A DNA stretch of 64,000 nt from Cymodocea nodosa (Eukaryota; Streptophyta; Magnoliopsida; Alismatales; Cymodoceaceae): positions 22,885,501 to 22,949,500 of the forward strand of contig CM072335.1 in the NCBI GenBank assembly GCA_036874045.1, given 5' to 3'. Below are positions 25,901 through 35,925 of this stretch, in pieces; within the stretch, counting starts at the first letter, position 1; each line of letters starts with the position of its first letter. The notes beneath the pieces were generated by a model, which was not told where the DNA came from, ran no database searches, and saw only the letters and a list, made by a program, of their open reading frames with translations. Position numbers and translations under genes: made by a program.

Positions 25901-28407
25901 CATCACGACAGATTACAAACTGCAGATTTCCTAATCTGCTGAATTGACCAATTACAAACCTTCAAAGTCTAATGGATGCTCATGGTTGCTGAAAATTAAT
26001 ATGGAATGAACTGATTTTCATTCTCTTGTGGAGAATAACAACAAAATACAAGGCAAAACCTCAAAAAGGTCAATTATCCTCGTGTATGAGATTACGTACT
26101 TAAATTCCAGATTACTTTCATACAAAGAAAACTTCATCATTAATTAATAATCAAGTTTTGAAACAGAATAAGGAAGAATGGAAATGAAGGATACGACCCT
26201 TTTATTGAGAAAAAATAAATTTCTAATACTGTATAGCTATAGTAACCAGAGAATTCCCCTTCTACTTTTTTATGTTAAATTAAATTGTACACATTCCTCG
26301 AAGTAGTACACTTTATGTACTATAGTAAACTATCATAGTTTTTGGAGATTTATTTTACCACTGATCAAAACATTTATTTTCACAGTTTAACATGCTGAAA
26401 TCATCCCCACAATGTGAAAAGCAAATAGCAATGAAAATTTAACTACACATACATGATAATCAGCCTACAAGGTTAGCACATGTTACAGGGAAGAGGCTAG
26501 AGGATTTATAGGCAAACCATGGTTGTGGCCAGTGCATAAGCATGGTCATAGATAAGGACACAATATGAAGTGATGCAAGGGGAACAAAGCCATTAACAAG
26601 GCATGGAAAATAGGTAGAGGGAGGGAAAAGTATGTCATGTTGGACCAAGAGATTGTTAGAGAGTTTAAACCAGAGAGCCTCGATCAACTGAAACTGATGT
26701 TTAAAAATAAATTTTATGTTTGGTCTTTGGTAAGATACTTGTCACTTGATATTCTAATACTCCCTCTCGTTATTTTTTTAGATCCTATAAGTGTCCTTTT
26801 CCTTTCAATAGGGTAGAATGGTAGATAAGTAGGGATTTGGGTTCAATAGACTGTTTTTGTTTCTGATACCTTCTTGAAAAAGGAACATTCAATTAAAAAT
26901 CAACTAATTACAGAATTTTCTCCTATTTGTCTCTTATCCTCACTTTTCCAATGTGGAATTATTCTAACATCCTCTTCTTCTATTAGAGATGAGATCATCG
27001 TATGATAATCATATATGACTAAGATGGCATTATTTTCTGTAGTTGCCTAAGGAATTTCAATGTTTTTCTTTTCACCAAAAAATGAGGCCATAGGAAGTGA
27101 TTGGTCTTTCCAGGCTTCAGTGGTTTTTGTTCATATTCCCCATGTTCATCAATGAACCTTTTTAGTTCTTGCGGTAAGGTTAATTCCTACTAAGGCCTTT
27201 GGTGGAATATATTTTCTTTCTTTACTTACTAAGATGCTACATCAAATGTCAAAAATGAAGAGTAAGGAACTCCAGTTTACTACATGGACAAAGCTTTGCA
27301 GTTTTTTTCCCTTTTTATGTCCAGCCATGGCCTCCATTCCTTATCACCATCTTTACGTGCTTCATTATCTTCATTTTTAATGAAGTGTTTAGGTGTTGGA
27401 TATCATTTTCTTTTTAATGGGCATTGAAAGGATGGGTTGCATCATTTGGAAATTGAGAGAAAAGATTTAAATTTATGTGATTTAATCGAATATTTGAACG
27501 TAAAATATATGGAAGAAAATGATTTATGTAGTTGACACCACATAACAGGATTATGGCAAGATCTATTATTGTATTTGGATGTAGAACATTTGTTATTTGC
27601 TTATTTGAGACTTAATATTTAAGGTGGATGTCTTTTTTAGGCATGTTATACTAAACTATCTTTATAATCAAGTTGCGAGTGAAGTAGATTACTTTCGAAA
27701 TTTTAAAGTTTCAATGTTTCATATATGATGTGTATAAGATTTCTCATTACCTTTTTGACATCGTAATGGTGAATGTAGCTAGAAAAATGTTTCTATAAGT
27801 TTCTGAATTTTAAGATTTTTCTGGATTTTCCTGTATTTTTTCATTTCCAGTCGAATACAAACCAATGACTTAAAGAGGATCCAGATCTTCAGAATTGGAG
27901 AGGATGTCAATTCATTTATCTCAGACGCTTTTTTGTCAAATTTATATAACCTAAACCTGGAAAGACCAATCATGGGATTCATGGCGTACCTTCCAGTGAA
28001 GAAATCACCAGGATTCTCGATCTGCTCGGCAAAACCTGAGAGAAATAAAAAACACTGTTTCAAAGATTACAGCGTGGAGGAAACCGATTCTGAACGACGG
28101 TTGGAAACGCACTACCTACGGCCTGCCACCCTTGGAAGAAGACGCGATCGTACTCCTCCTCGAGAAAGCACGGGTCGGTGTACCACGAGCTGGGCGGTGT
28201 GACAGCCTGCGGAAGCGGAACCGCGGGGTCGAAGGCGTCCACCACGGCTCGGACACCGTTGGGGAGCGCGCTAAGGGAGGGAGACGAGGACGAGGAGTTG
28301 CAGGCGAGGAGGTGTTTCAGACGAACGGGAGGACGCGTGGATCCGGTGAAGCCGATCTTTGGGGCAAATCGTGTTGCCGTCGTCGTTTGGACTGTTGTTC
28401 CCGCCAT
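7958..28407 (-). CDS. CMO: Choline monooxygenase (plastid Rieske-type), 10 exons, complete
   Basis: Predicted 419-aa Rieske non-heme iron oxygenase, the ferredoxin-dependent plastid enzyme family that oxidises choline to betaine aldehyde, first step of glycine betaine synthesis. Exons (minus): 28407-28116, 28035-27990, 25935-25800, 9645-9571, 9487-9284, 9155-9060, 8604-8483, 8392-8299, 8230-8180, 8101-7958. All junctions are GT-AG and keep phase; the length is close to that recalled for the Arabidopsis homologue (about 420). Residues 1 to about 53 are Ser/Thr/Arg-rich, like a transit peptide. The PPSSWYTDP motif follows. Rieske ligands are C136-x-H138 and C155-x2-H158. The iron site is N256-x2-D259-x3-H263-x4-H268. 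The start sits in a good plant context (AAGCCATGG). Exon 1 is GC-rich and later exons AT-rich. Caution: I recall that some CMO-like proteins in species that do not accumulate betaine lack choline activity, so the substrate is inferred. Confidence 0.93.
8602..9059 (-). other. CMO intron 6
   Basis: A 455-bp intron between exon 6 (donor GTACGT after position 9,060) and exon 7 (acceptor ending at 8,605). It holds open frames in the 8,559-8,789 stretch that look like extensions of exon 7 but are interrupted by the acceptor. The peptide of exon 7 begins IFGKVSIQS directly after exon 6 ...DSYSTS, which matches the family without extra residues, so the longer frame is not used. Confidence 0.75.
9779..9820. 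repeat. Short tandem duplication of about 21 bp
   Basis: Two adjacent units of the type TTTAAGTGTTATTTTAAAA lie just outside the left LTR-like arm, within CMO intron 3. Too short to interpret. Confidence 0.7.
9845..12515 (-). mobile_element. LTR-like arm of a Ty3/gypsy element, minus orientation
   Basis: About 2.6-2.7 kb of AT-rich DNA whose reverse complement matches 22,242-24,860 throughout. Examples are the block around 11,400-11,520 against 23,220-23,330 and the block around 10,090-10,310 against 24,420-24,650. On the minus strand it lies immediately after the end of pol (12,740 and below) and after an A/G-rich tract like a polypurine tract, and it begins TGTGACATTTTAG. That is the position and start expected of a 3' LTR. 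Exact end and target duplication were not resolved. It has no coding capacity. Confidence 0.65.
12570..13151 (-). mobile_element. Ty3/gypsy pol C-terminal fragment (integrase tail)
   Basis: Minus-strand translation gives, with stops, YHL.VELEHR, then KLQLVKLKELHDETYE, then EVLLYNSRLHLF and FKVNGQRL. These are in the order and spacing of the end of integrase in plant Ty3/gypsy elements of the Athila-like type (non-chromovirus). It continues directly the fragment ending at 16,812, from which it was separated by the hAT insertion. The section 12,570-12,640 recurs at 17,795-17,865 (same orientation) and 22,108-22,175 (opposite orientation). It is dead sequence inside CMO intron 3. Confidence 0.75.
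14457..15681 (+). pseudogene. hAT transposase pseudogene, central and C-terminal parts
   Basis: Open segments 14,457-14,708, 14,802-15,320 and 15,337-15,681 are collinear parts of one hAT transposase separated by stops and a frame change. The last segment holds the hAT C-terminal dimerisation signature: a WW motif, then LSLMVRDLLTI, then SSVACEQTF. A 25-bp tandem duplication around 15,320-15,369 (unit GTCATCATCATCAATAATTG plus 5 bases) lies at the boundary of the last two segments and shifts the frame, because 25 is not a multiple of three. Not functional. Confidence 0.85.
16059..16640. repeat. Subterminal degenerate repeats of the hAT element
   Basis: Degenerate units containing GAAGGTGAGATACGATCAAAC and AAAAAATAAAAAACTTCGAT recur at 16,073, 16,135, 16,187 and 16,239 (spacing 62, 52 and 52 bp) and continue in more decayed form to about 16,640. 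They lie between the transposase and the right TIR, where hAT elements usually carry transposase-binding repeats; that role is inferred. Confidence 0.7.
16812..17791 (-). mobile_element. Ty3/gypsy pol fragment: RT end, RNase H, integrase part
   Basis: Minus-strand reading with stops. Reverse transcriptase tail at 17,480-17,580 (CIKKNLVLN, then EKCYFIVKYGIML, then HIVSNKILEVD). RT/RNase H connection at 17,350-17,420 (VRPFLGHVGFYHKFIK). RNase H pieces at 17,040-17,270 (LKIIYYANKTLN and KKEFLVIVFALEKF). Integrase piece at 16,815-16,930 (NKDRSYKLIDALWTYEI, then MSFYRIVFGKAY). Order and motifs match the Athila-like branch of plant Ty3/gypsy elements. The integrase frame is interrupted at GKAY by the hAT element and resumes at 13,143. 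Part of it (17,489-17,791) is duplicated at 18,935-19,229. Confidence 0.8.
17792..18384 (-). other. Unassigned segment inside duplicated gypsy RT
   Basis: This piece lies between the two copies of the 300-bp RT duplication. Its first part (17,795-17,865) repeats 12,570-12,640. The rest is less AT-rich than its neighbours and reads on the minus strand as a 66-codon frame (18,390-18,190) that continues after one stop for a further 90 or so residues, including KVLRGGYNIPCVVL. I do not recognise it. It could be the region between gag and pol, or an env-position ORF of the retroelement, or a captured host fragment. Confidence 0.35.
18385..18934 (+). mobile_element. Ty3/gypsy gag fragment, plus orientation (copy 1)
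   Basis: Plus-strand gag remains that align along their whole length with 21,165-21,720. Near 18,841-18,900 a CCHC zinc knuckle is intact in sequence (CVGCRKIKHMVEDC, pattern C-x2-C-x4-H-x4-C) followed by PTIHG. The fragment ends abruptly at 18,934, where it is fused to reverse transcriptase sequence of the opposite orientation. The two partners share ATATTTTAT at the joint. Confidence 0.7.
18935..20055 (-). mobile_element. Ty3/gypsy pol fragment: protease/RT linker and RT core
   Basis: Minus-strand translation shows an RT-linker block at 19,674-19,862 (LKDLKHMYLGDNNTLPIII), the pre-RT block near 19,400-19,480 (VIENKSNELVLIKV), the RT block containing the region of the catalytic motif near 19,230-19,370 (YYCFLDDYSDYNQI) and the RT tail near 18,940-19,030. 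Stops and frame changes are frequent. Residues 18,935-19,229 duplicate 17,489-17,791 directly. This type of sequence is that of Athila-like Ty3/gypsy elements. Confidence 0.78.
20056..20430 (+). mobile_element. Ty3/gypsy pol C-terminal fragment, plus orientation
   Basis: Here the coding sense flips. Plus-strand pieces ELEKLHNEAYESFRI, FVSRQNVFLYNSILHL and DIKNLNDKNILKVNG are the same integrase tail found on the minus strand at 12,740-13,100. It is therefore a second element (or an inverted part of one) meeting the minus-strand pol head to head near 20,055. It ends near 20,420, with no LTR directly after it. Confidence 0.65.
20431..21164. other. AT-rich spacer between plus-strand pol tail and gag
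   Basis: About 730 bp of AT-rich DNA with no recognisable domain. By position it could be part of a retroelement untranslated or LTR-proximal region. No match to either LTR-like arm was noticed. Confidence 0.45.
21165..22175 (+). mobile_element. Ty3/gypsy gag fragment, plus orientation (copy 2), with pol deleted
   Basis: Aligns with 18,385-18,934 over its first 550 bp. The zinc-knuckle block at 21,630-21,700 reads YVQCHRIRHVVNDC, so the first Cys has become Tyr. It runs, with stops, to about 22,100 and joins a short segment (22,108-22,175) that on the minus-strand element lies after the end of pol. Pol is therefore missing between gag and the LTR-like arm, as in a deletion derivative. Confidence 0.65.
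22242..24860 (+). mobile_element. LTR-like arm of a Ty3/gypsy element, plus orientation
   Basis: Reverse-complement partner of 9,845-12,515. It starts TGTAACACATTAG just after an A/G-rich tract (AAAGAAAAGAAGTAAAA), as expected for a 3' LTR next to its polypurine tract. The match continues to about 24,860. Both arms face outward, so they are not the direct LTR pair of a single intact element. No coding capacity; part of CMO intron 3. Confidence 0.65.
25936..27989 (-). other. CMO intron 2
   Basis: 2,054-bp intron between exon 2 (donor GTACGC after 27,990, in the split R113 codon) and exon 3 (acceptor ending at 25,936, CAGCAG). AT-rich, with no transposon protein recognised. Short frames, for example 26,460-26,687, lack any family resemblance. 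Confidence 0.8.
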
Positions 28408-28560
28408 GGCTTCACTCCAAGGGATTGACGACGAGAGAGCAAGGAGTGGGAGGTGAAGAGTTCGGCTGAGCTTAACCTCACAACGGTTTGCATACTTTAC
28501 GTGTACTTCAAAAAGTGATCATATGCTGATGGAGTGAAAAACTGGTGAATGGGCCAGATG
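28408..28560 (-). promoter_or_regulatory. CMO upstream region
   Basis: Minus-strand sequence upstream of the CMO start. The 5' leader is C/T-rich (ACCTCCCACTCCTTGC, then CTCTCTCGTCG). No clear TATA box is placed at a sensible distance. Limits of the promoter cannot be set from sequence alone. Confidence 0.4.
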
Positions 28561-30888
28561 AATACAAAATGGAATGGATCAGGGCAAAATCGGCCCATCT
28601 GTCACACAGAAAGAGGGCCCAGTCGGGAATGAAAGACGAGAGAAATGATTGTACAGAATTTCAAGGTGTCGTGGATTCTTTGAGGGGATTTCAATGCAAT
28701 CTTGAAAGACTTGTGAGAAAATTGGAAGAAGAGCGGCAGATTATTTGTTTGGGAATACTAGATTTCAGAGATTTTTTTTCTCAACAAATGGATTAATAGA
28801 TCTTGGTTCCTCCAATACATGTGTACCTTCATGGTGTGTATCTTTAGAGATTGATTAAAAAACTACGAGGGCATGGTGTATTTTTAGGCTCGGTGACTCC
28901 ACTGGCTATACATGTCCACTCGCAGAAGTAATTATTCTAAAACAGATATAAGATTCAATCAACATGTCTGAACAAATAGCCAGAATCTTCTCTCAGTGAA
29001 GGAGATTAGAGATTAGTTTTGACTGGTAGTAATTGAATCAATCCATCCTTGGGCAAGAAAATTTTCATAAATGAGGAAGCTTCGTGGCAGATAGATTGGT
29101 AACAAGTAATTTAATAGCAACAAAAATAAATAAAGGAAAGTTTTCCACGGAATTGGATATATCGAAGGCATAAAATACAGTGAACTGGAAATTGGTGATA
29201 GCAGTGTTATTGAGAACGGAGAATATATATATATATAGCAAAAAATATTTAGTAAGCCAAGATAGTCTTATTAATTTAAACAGTGCCAGTAATTAATCTA
29301 ATATAGTAAGATTTTTCTGGTCCACACCCATGAAAAGTTCGTTAAATCTCGAAGATGCAGTGTGATTTACTTATTTTCTCAAGACCTACTAAACCCACAG
29401 ATTTTGATGTCTAAAATTGGACTGACCCATTACAGCAGGCAGAAACAAGTGAACGGCTTGACAACTGTTGGCATCCAACGGCGAACGCCACCAACAAAAT
29501 GCATGCACGTGGGTAATCAATTGTCAAGCTTGACGTAAGAACTTGTACTCCGACCCATGACGATCGCCGGAGTGTTCGGCCGACGAGGTCCGGATTGACT
29601 GCGGGCGGTCGGCCTGACGTTATTCGTCGGATAAGCTATCGGCCGTCGCTCTGCGTCTCAGATAATAATCTCGAAGGAGAATAAATCCAATACGGAAGAA
29701 AAAGAGAGCATGGCCGGATGGAAACAGTCAGCGAATTGTACGTGTGGCGGTGGTCTCCGTAGTTTTTTCTTTAGATTACGGCAATGTTTATATTTACTGA
29801 AATTTAAATCTTAAGAGTACGTCAAAGTTTTTTTTTTTTTTTTAAAAAAAAAAAAATGAAGAGTGAGTCAAACTTTAGTTTTAAATAATTCAGATTCATA
29901 GATAAGCAACAAACATGTCAGTTAGGTTGAGTTTAACTGTGTTAACTTAATCTAATAGATTGGTATGATATGTGGGTCATTATCTAGCGAAATTGAATCA
30001 CGTTGGCATAGCCTGGCATGATTATACAGACCACTTTGATAACTTTTTTAAAAATTGATTTACCATTTTTAGAAATAGTATATCAAAAATATTTACAAAA
30101 CTTTTCTTTATTAAGTTTAGTATATTAAATTATAGTTGATATATCAAATTTATAAAACTTAAGACTATGCATTAAATTTAATATATGATTTATAAAAACA
30201 GTGTAGTCTAACATGATATCAATTAGATTGAACCAGCACCCAATTGACATCTTTAATAAATCATCGCTATGATCATGGAAATCAGACAAAACCACGTGGT
30301 GAACGGATGATGCCATAGCAGTTGTTTTTCCTTTTCTATTTTTTTGTAATCGACATGTTGTACGTTGTTAGTTGTAGGTGTTAAATTAAAATCACAAAAA
30401 GTTTTTAAATGACATCACAACTTTTACTTATCTTTTGGCGTAACTTTACGCAACTAAACGAAAAGTTGTAAAAAAAAAATTGTAAATGTAACCACCAGAC
30501 ACTTACAACTTGCAATATACATATACATAAAATACAGCAAAAGAATAATACAATTTGTCATTAAAAAGACAGAAAACAAGATTTGAAATTACAAATAACT
30601 CCAGACCGTAGTTGCAAGCAAATCATTCATTTGTCTTCCGAACGTCATTTTCTCACTCTTGTCCTTGCAAGATGAGTCTTAACTAAACCGCAACTTTTTT
30701 TTCTTTGACCTTTGTGGATATTTCTTTAATTTCTAGGCAACCTGTAATTATCAATAATATTTTTTTTCGAACTCAAACATAATAATATCTAAAGAAAAAA
30801 CCATGCTTGAATATTAACAAAAGATCGGGAAGGAGATAGAAGAGGGTGTTTATTAGAACGGACCATTAGTCAATTATATATTCAGTAA

Positions 30889-30889
30889 T

Positions 30890-30923
<34 letters not shown>
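30889..30923. repeat. Compound (TA)n(TG)n microsatellite
   Basis: About seven TA units run straight into about ten TG units. Compound dinucleotide repeats of this type are often length-polymorphic. Confidence 0.9.
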
Positions 30924-32779
30924 GCTTGTTGATAAGCTATACCGGTTAACCTTTGGATTCGATAAGATCGAACATATGGAAGAAACAAATACCTGATTGA
31001 TGGTTTCGTTTCTTTCTTTGTGTCCATTACATCACATTATTGAAAACGTACGCAAGGCGCATGCCGTGCGAATTGTCTTCGTCCGGCCGGCCGTCCACCT
31101 CTTGTCGATCGCTAGCCATGACGATGAAATATGGAACCCTGAGTATATATATCTATGGCAAAGATGGACACGGCATGGTTTAATTAATTTGACTATCAAT
31201 CAAGTCAAGAAGATAGACTTGGAATAATGCTAATTAGATAGATACGTTTGTTTAAATGGTAATATTATAAAAGATAAGTTAAAAAAAAGATTTTATCACG
31301 TTTTTGAAGATAAGATAAGAGGAAATAGGTTTACGTGGTTTAATCATATTTTTAAAAAATCAAGGAACGCACCAGATGACGATGATTAATTTTAGTATAG
31401 GAGAAATTAAAAGAAATAGAGATGAATCTAAAATTATTTAGTTAAGAATCGTAAAGAAAATATTTAATGTTATGTAATTTAATTAATCAGAAATTTGATC
31501 GCAATCCAAAAAAAAAAAAAAAACATGAAAGAAAATAAGGATTCCATAGATTCTTCTCATCGTGACGTGTTTAGTACAATGAATGCCCAATTTAAATTAA
31601 AAGAGCATAATTCGGATCAAAAAAGATTGCAAATAATACTGAACATTATTAATAATTGGCCTTATCTAAAATTTGAATCAATATGAAACCGTCTATTTGG
31701 ACGACTAAGAAATTTTCTTTAATCACAAGATTAAGCCTGAAGATTAGAATTTACCATACCTTGCAAGAAAAAATGGACCTTTTAATCTACGACGATTGCC
31801 GATTGTCATTTCCAGTGTTCAATTTCGTGACATCCGAACCATATACATGACGTCGATAATCCATTCTGGTCACCAATGAGATAATTCCGAGTGTACATAT
31901 ATATCGATGGTTTATCTCACAGTCACCGATATATTTATTATATATGTATACACACGAGCCAATCAATACGATCGCGAAATACATCACATCGCGAGTGAAA
32001 CTGTCCGTTAACGTATAAGTCAGCTTTTTGGGTCGCGCGCAATGAAATACATCTCTTCGTCGAGGTAGCCCTTGTGGACTTTAGGTGCCGTGTCCTCGTC
32101 TGCCACTTATTCCATCGGTAGGTCAAAAGAAATATATTAAAAAGAAATTGCGGCCTCACGTTGTTTCCGATAAGTGAAAAAAACCGGTGACATTGAGATT
32201 AATCAACGAGGTCGGTCATATTCGGAAACAGAGGATGACTTAGACAAAAACCTTATAACACGAGGTCATCTTAATGAAAATATAACAGGACCGACTTCAT
32301 GTTGTTCCTTATCTTTTTTCACAAGTACCAGAAATTTTCATATAGAATATTTTATGTAAATGACATGTTTCCTCTTTTCTCCCTTTTTCGTATTCTGTCT
32401 CTTCCTCTGTCTAATCTTTCTTCTCCTCCATATATATCATCCTTGTCTTTCTCATCGATCTCTGACTTTAAATAGTTTTCTGTTAAATTAATTTGCGTAG
32501 AAATATATGGAATTTGATGTGGTCCAATCCATCTTTTCTCTCTTCTCTTTTCTTTATAATAATGTAGATAGATAAATTTTAATAAGAAAAAATAATAGAA
32601 AATATTAAAAGGAACTGGAATCAAATAAGAAAATTATAGTGGAGGAAATAAAAAATTATTCGCAAGCTCACGTTGTTGAAAAGTTTTCTCTTCTTATATT
32701 CAATGGAAATTAATTTCGGGACCATATAACATCTTCTGATCTACCTTTCAAAAAAAGACATATTCTTATCTTATCTTTT

Positions 32780-32834
32780 CTATATATATATATATATATC
32801 TCGATCGATCGATCGATCGATCGAGAGAGAGAGG
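32780..32834. repeat. (TA)n, (CGAT)n palindrome and (GA)n cluster
   Basis: A TA run is followed at 32,800-32,825 by a perfect 26-bp palindrome made of CGAT units with CTCGA/TCGAG ends, and then by a short GA run. Such a self-complementary block can fold into a hairpin; no gene lies nearby. Confidence 0.9.
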
Positions 32835-34433
32835 GAGAGACATCTACCGAAAGACTCTACCCATGTGTACGCAGGATGATGTCGTTCTTATTTTTCAACC
32901 TATGATCTATGTGTTTATTGATCAACCAATCACTTGCAACACAAGAAGAAAAAAAGAGAGGAGAATAATGGCAAATGGATATAGGATAGGACAAGCAAGT
33001 ATTGTTATCCATGACCGATCCCAATTAAGTCACAGCATATTGATTCTGTTCTATCTCATCAGAGGACTGCTTGCCTTGCAGGAAGCTTAATTTTCATGGC
33101 GCTGTCTTCACTGACAATTAAAAAAAAAACATTATTTTCCTTTGTCAAATATATTTAGTTTTTTCAACTAATTATAATAATCTAATTGGTTATAAACAAA
33201 GGTATTTGTAGTATTTTTTTAGAATTCAAATTCTAAAGAATGCAAAAACATTGCTATAATTAAAAAAAAAAATTATATGTGTTGTTACTTTTGCTGGCGG
33301 TAATAGCTAGCGTTCTCTCTTTTACGGGTTGAATCTTGGAGAATACGAAGATGGTATCATTATCCAAAGAAACATTGGCAATGCTTTTTGTTTGAGTTTT
33401 GATCCAAAACCTTTTCCATTAAGTCATTCTTACCACATAGGATTATTTTTTTTTTGATATTGATAATGTTTTGAACTATAAGAGAAGAATATTGGTAACT
33501 CAAGATTTTTTATTTATTCTGTCAAGGGTTTTATAAGGAGAGGGAAGGCGAACTAAAACGTGCACTGTTGATTAAGAAAAGAATATTATAAGATATTGAT
33601 TAAGATTATTATAGCCTATTGGTCAACATTATTATTTCTTTCTCCGGCACCCATGAAGATACCAAAACCTTCAAATCAAAACTTGAATGATGGGATTTGA
33701 AAGAAGACTTTTAACTACTAGTTGATAGTTGTTGTTTTATATGACAATGCATGGAAACTAGGGAAATTTAATTCCTTCGCCACGAACCCGAAGGTTCATC
33801 CGATGGTTGAAAACTCACCGTCCTTTATTTACGTCGCATTCGAACATGCGTACGAAATATTAAATCCACATCAGTACCAAAAAAAATTCCTTCGCCACGA
33901 ATCCATCCCGGCAGGCACAATCTACCTAATTCATGTTCATATTGGAACATTTAAATCTATCAATAAAAACAGAGATTTATCCATTTTTTCCCCTTCTTTT
34001 CTTCCTAAGATATACTTGAACCCAACCGGCCACTGCTACCATTAATCATCGCACCACCACCTCCTCTTTTATTTCCCCCCTTAATTCTTTACTTATGTAA
34101 GTGCTTCCCTTGCGTGCAGGATCGGAGAGTTGCAATTTTTAAATTAAAATGCTTAAAAATAAATTTTTAGAGACGTCACGTATGTTCTCTTTAAATAAGA
34201 AAAAAGAGAGTAAAACCTATCCATGCATGGTACAATCGAGCTTCCGTATTTAATTAATAGAATTGTTTTGGGTTGGGGAGAGACGCAAATGCACGCAGCC
34301 TTGCTGATGCGTTGACTTCGCTCTATCCCAGCCGTTGCAGAGAAGAGGACTCGATCACGACTACTTGGCTACGATCGATCTGTACTCTGCAGGTGCCGTA
34401 CCAGTACGGACTACCTTCCCCTTCTTCTCCAAT

Positions 34434-34441
34434 TATAAATA
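34434..34441 (+). promoter_or_regulatory. Probable TATA box of PIRL
   Basis: TATAAATA lies about 225 bp before the PIRL start codon. A transcription start some 30 bp downstream would give a leader of about 195 nt containing a CT run at 34,501-34,519, which is common in plant 5' leaders. Confidence 0.5.
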
Positions 34442-34659
34442 ACAATCTGTGCAGCCCCACTCATGTCGATCCAATCCGTTCCCTCGTCTCTCCTTATTTA
34501 TCTCTCTCTCTCTCTCTCTATGATTGTTCCATATATACATAGGTTGAAGTCCACCTCCGTATACGCAGAGATTGAAGCAGATCTCACGGCAGGTTTTGAT
34601 CAGCAGAAGAGCTACAGAGGTACGGTAGCTGATTAATTATGATACGTACATAGACAAAC

Positions 34660-35925
34660 ATGATGAGGATAGAGAATCGGAGGAGGCTCGATATCAACGC
34701 AGAGATGAGGTTCGTCGGCGAAAAGGATCTGGAGAACAAGCAGCAGAAGATGGACCTCAGCGACAGGTCCCTCGACGTCCTCCCAACAACCCCAAGCCTC
34801 AACCTTTCCACCGTAACCGTGTTAGACCTCTCCAACAACAACCTCAAGGTCCCCATCCGTCTTTAATTCGCAAAGCCCTTGCCTGACCAATATTGATTAA
34901 TTTATAATTTATTTATTGCATGCTTTTTATCCATATATATATATATTGTGAACATGCAGGTTATACCGGAGTCTCTGACGGCGAGGTTGCTGAACTTGGT
35001 GGTCATGGACGTCCACTCCAACGAGCTTGAGTCGCTCCCCAACTCCATCGGTTGCCTGTCGAAGCTCAAGGTCCTCAACGTCTCCGGCAACCTCCTCAAC
35101 TCCCTCCCCAAGACCATCGAGGACTGCAAGTGAGTCCATTCCTTCTTGTATTCAATTTAATTTGGTTCACGTACGTGCGTCCCACCTGACGAATTCTTAT
35201 TATATAATTAATTCACTTGCTTGTCTTGAAGGTCTTTGGAGGAATTGGTTGCCAACTTCAACAAGTTGACGAAGCTCCCGGAGACGATGGGGTTCGAGCT
35301 CACCAACCTCCGGAAGCTGTCGGTGAACTCCAACAAGCTGGAGTTCCTCCCTTGCTCCACCTCCCACCTGACCATGCTTCGAGTCCTCGACGCTCGGCTG
35401 AACTGCCTCCGGTCGCTACCGGAAGGCTTCGAGAATCTTATCCGCCTTGAGGTCCTCAACATCAGCCAGAACTTCCAGCATCTCCGGTCCATACCGCCCT
35501 CCGTCGGTCTCCTTCTGTCGCTAACCGAGCTCGACATCAGCTACAACACCATCTCCTCCCTCCCCTCCTCCCTCGGCTGCCTCTTCAAGCTCAAGAAGCT
35601 CCACGTCGAGGGGAACCCCCTCGTTTGCCCGCCGATGGAGGTGTTCGAGCACGGATTGGAGGCCGTCCGATCGTACCTCAGTGCGAGGATGAACGGGGAA
35701 CCCCAGTCGACGCCCAAAAAGTCGTCTTCGTGGATCGGGAAGTTCGTCAAGTGTGAGACTTTCAGCGCTGGGATGATGCCTAATGCTGCCGCCATTAGGG
35801 CGGAGAGGGAAGACTTCTTTCTCTCCGATTTCCGGTCCATCGACGGCCTCGCGTCTCCGAGATACATGAGCATGTTCTCCCCTCGCCGGCTATTTTCCCC
35901 CCGACGGAGTAAATCCAGCCACTGA
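34660..35925 (+). CDS. PIRL: Plant intracellular Ras-group-related LRR protein, 3 exons, complete
   Basis: Exons 34660-34848, 34960-35129 and 35232-35925 join in phase (GT-AG; donors GTCCCC and GTGAGT) into 350 codons. An in-frame TAG lies three codons before the start, which supports the ATG at 34,660. Residues about 52-255 form nine leucine-rich repeats of the Ras-group type ([18 protein letters not shown] pattern). There is no signal peptide or membrane segment, so a cytosolic adaptor-like protein is expected. The C-terminal tail (about 270-350) is Ser/Lys/Arg-rich with SPR motifs (SPRY, SPRR twice), as in this family. The short N-terminus resembles the PIRL6/7/8 subgroup more than the long PIRLs (from memory, not aligned). 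PIRLs are plant relatives of SHOC2-type LRR proteins; their partners are poorly known. Coding GC is high in all exons. Confidence 0.95.

Larger units (their letters stand above)
28561..34433. other. Intergenic DNA between CMO and PIRL
   Basis: Divergent promoters face each other across about 6 kb. There is no supported gene. Notable contents are a GC-rich patch at 29,545-29,720 rich in CGGCC and GTCGG words, a T-run followed by an A-run at 29,829-29,855, a TA/TG microsatellite at about 30,889-30,923, and a TA run with a CGAT palindrome at 32,780-32,825. The open frames here (for example 30,997-31,227, 31,495-31,686, 33,722-34,045) show no domain and no consistent codon pattern. Confidence 0.6.

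Noticed and set aside
28132..28456. Plus-strand frames of 92-98 codons
   Set aside because: They are antisense shadows of CMO exon 1, which is GC-rich and therefore poor in stops on both strands.
28545..28796. 83-codon plus-strand frame beside the CMO start
   Set aside because: No recognisable family; it lies in the CMO promoter side and has no splice or promoter signals of its own.
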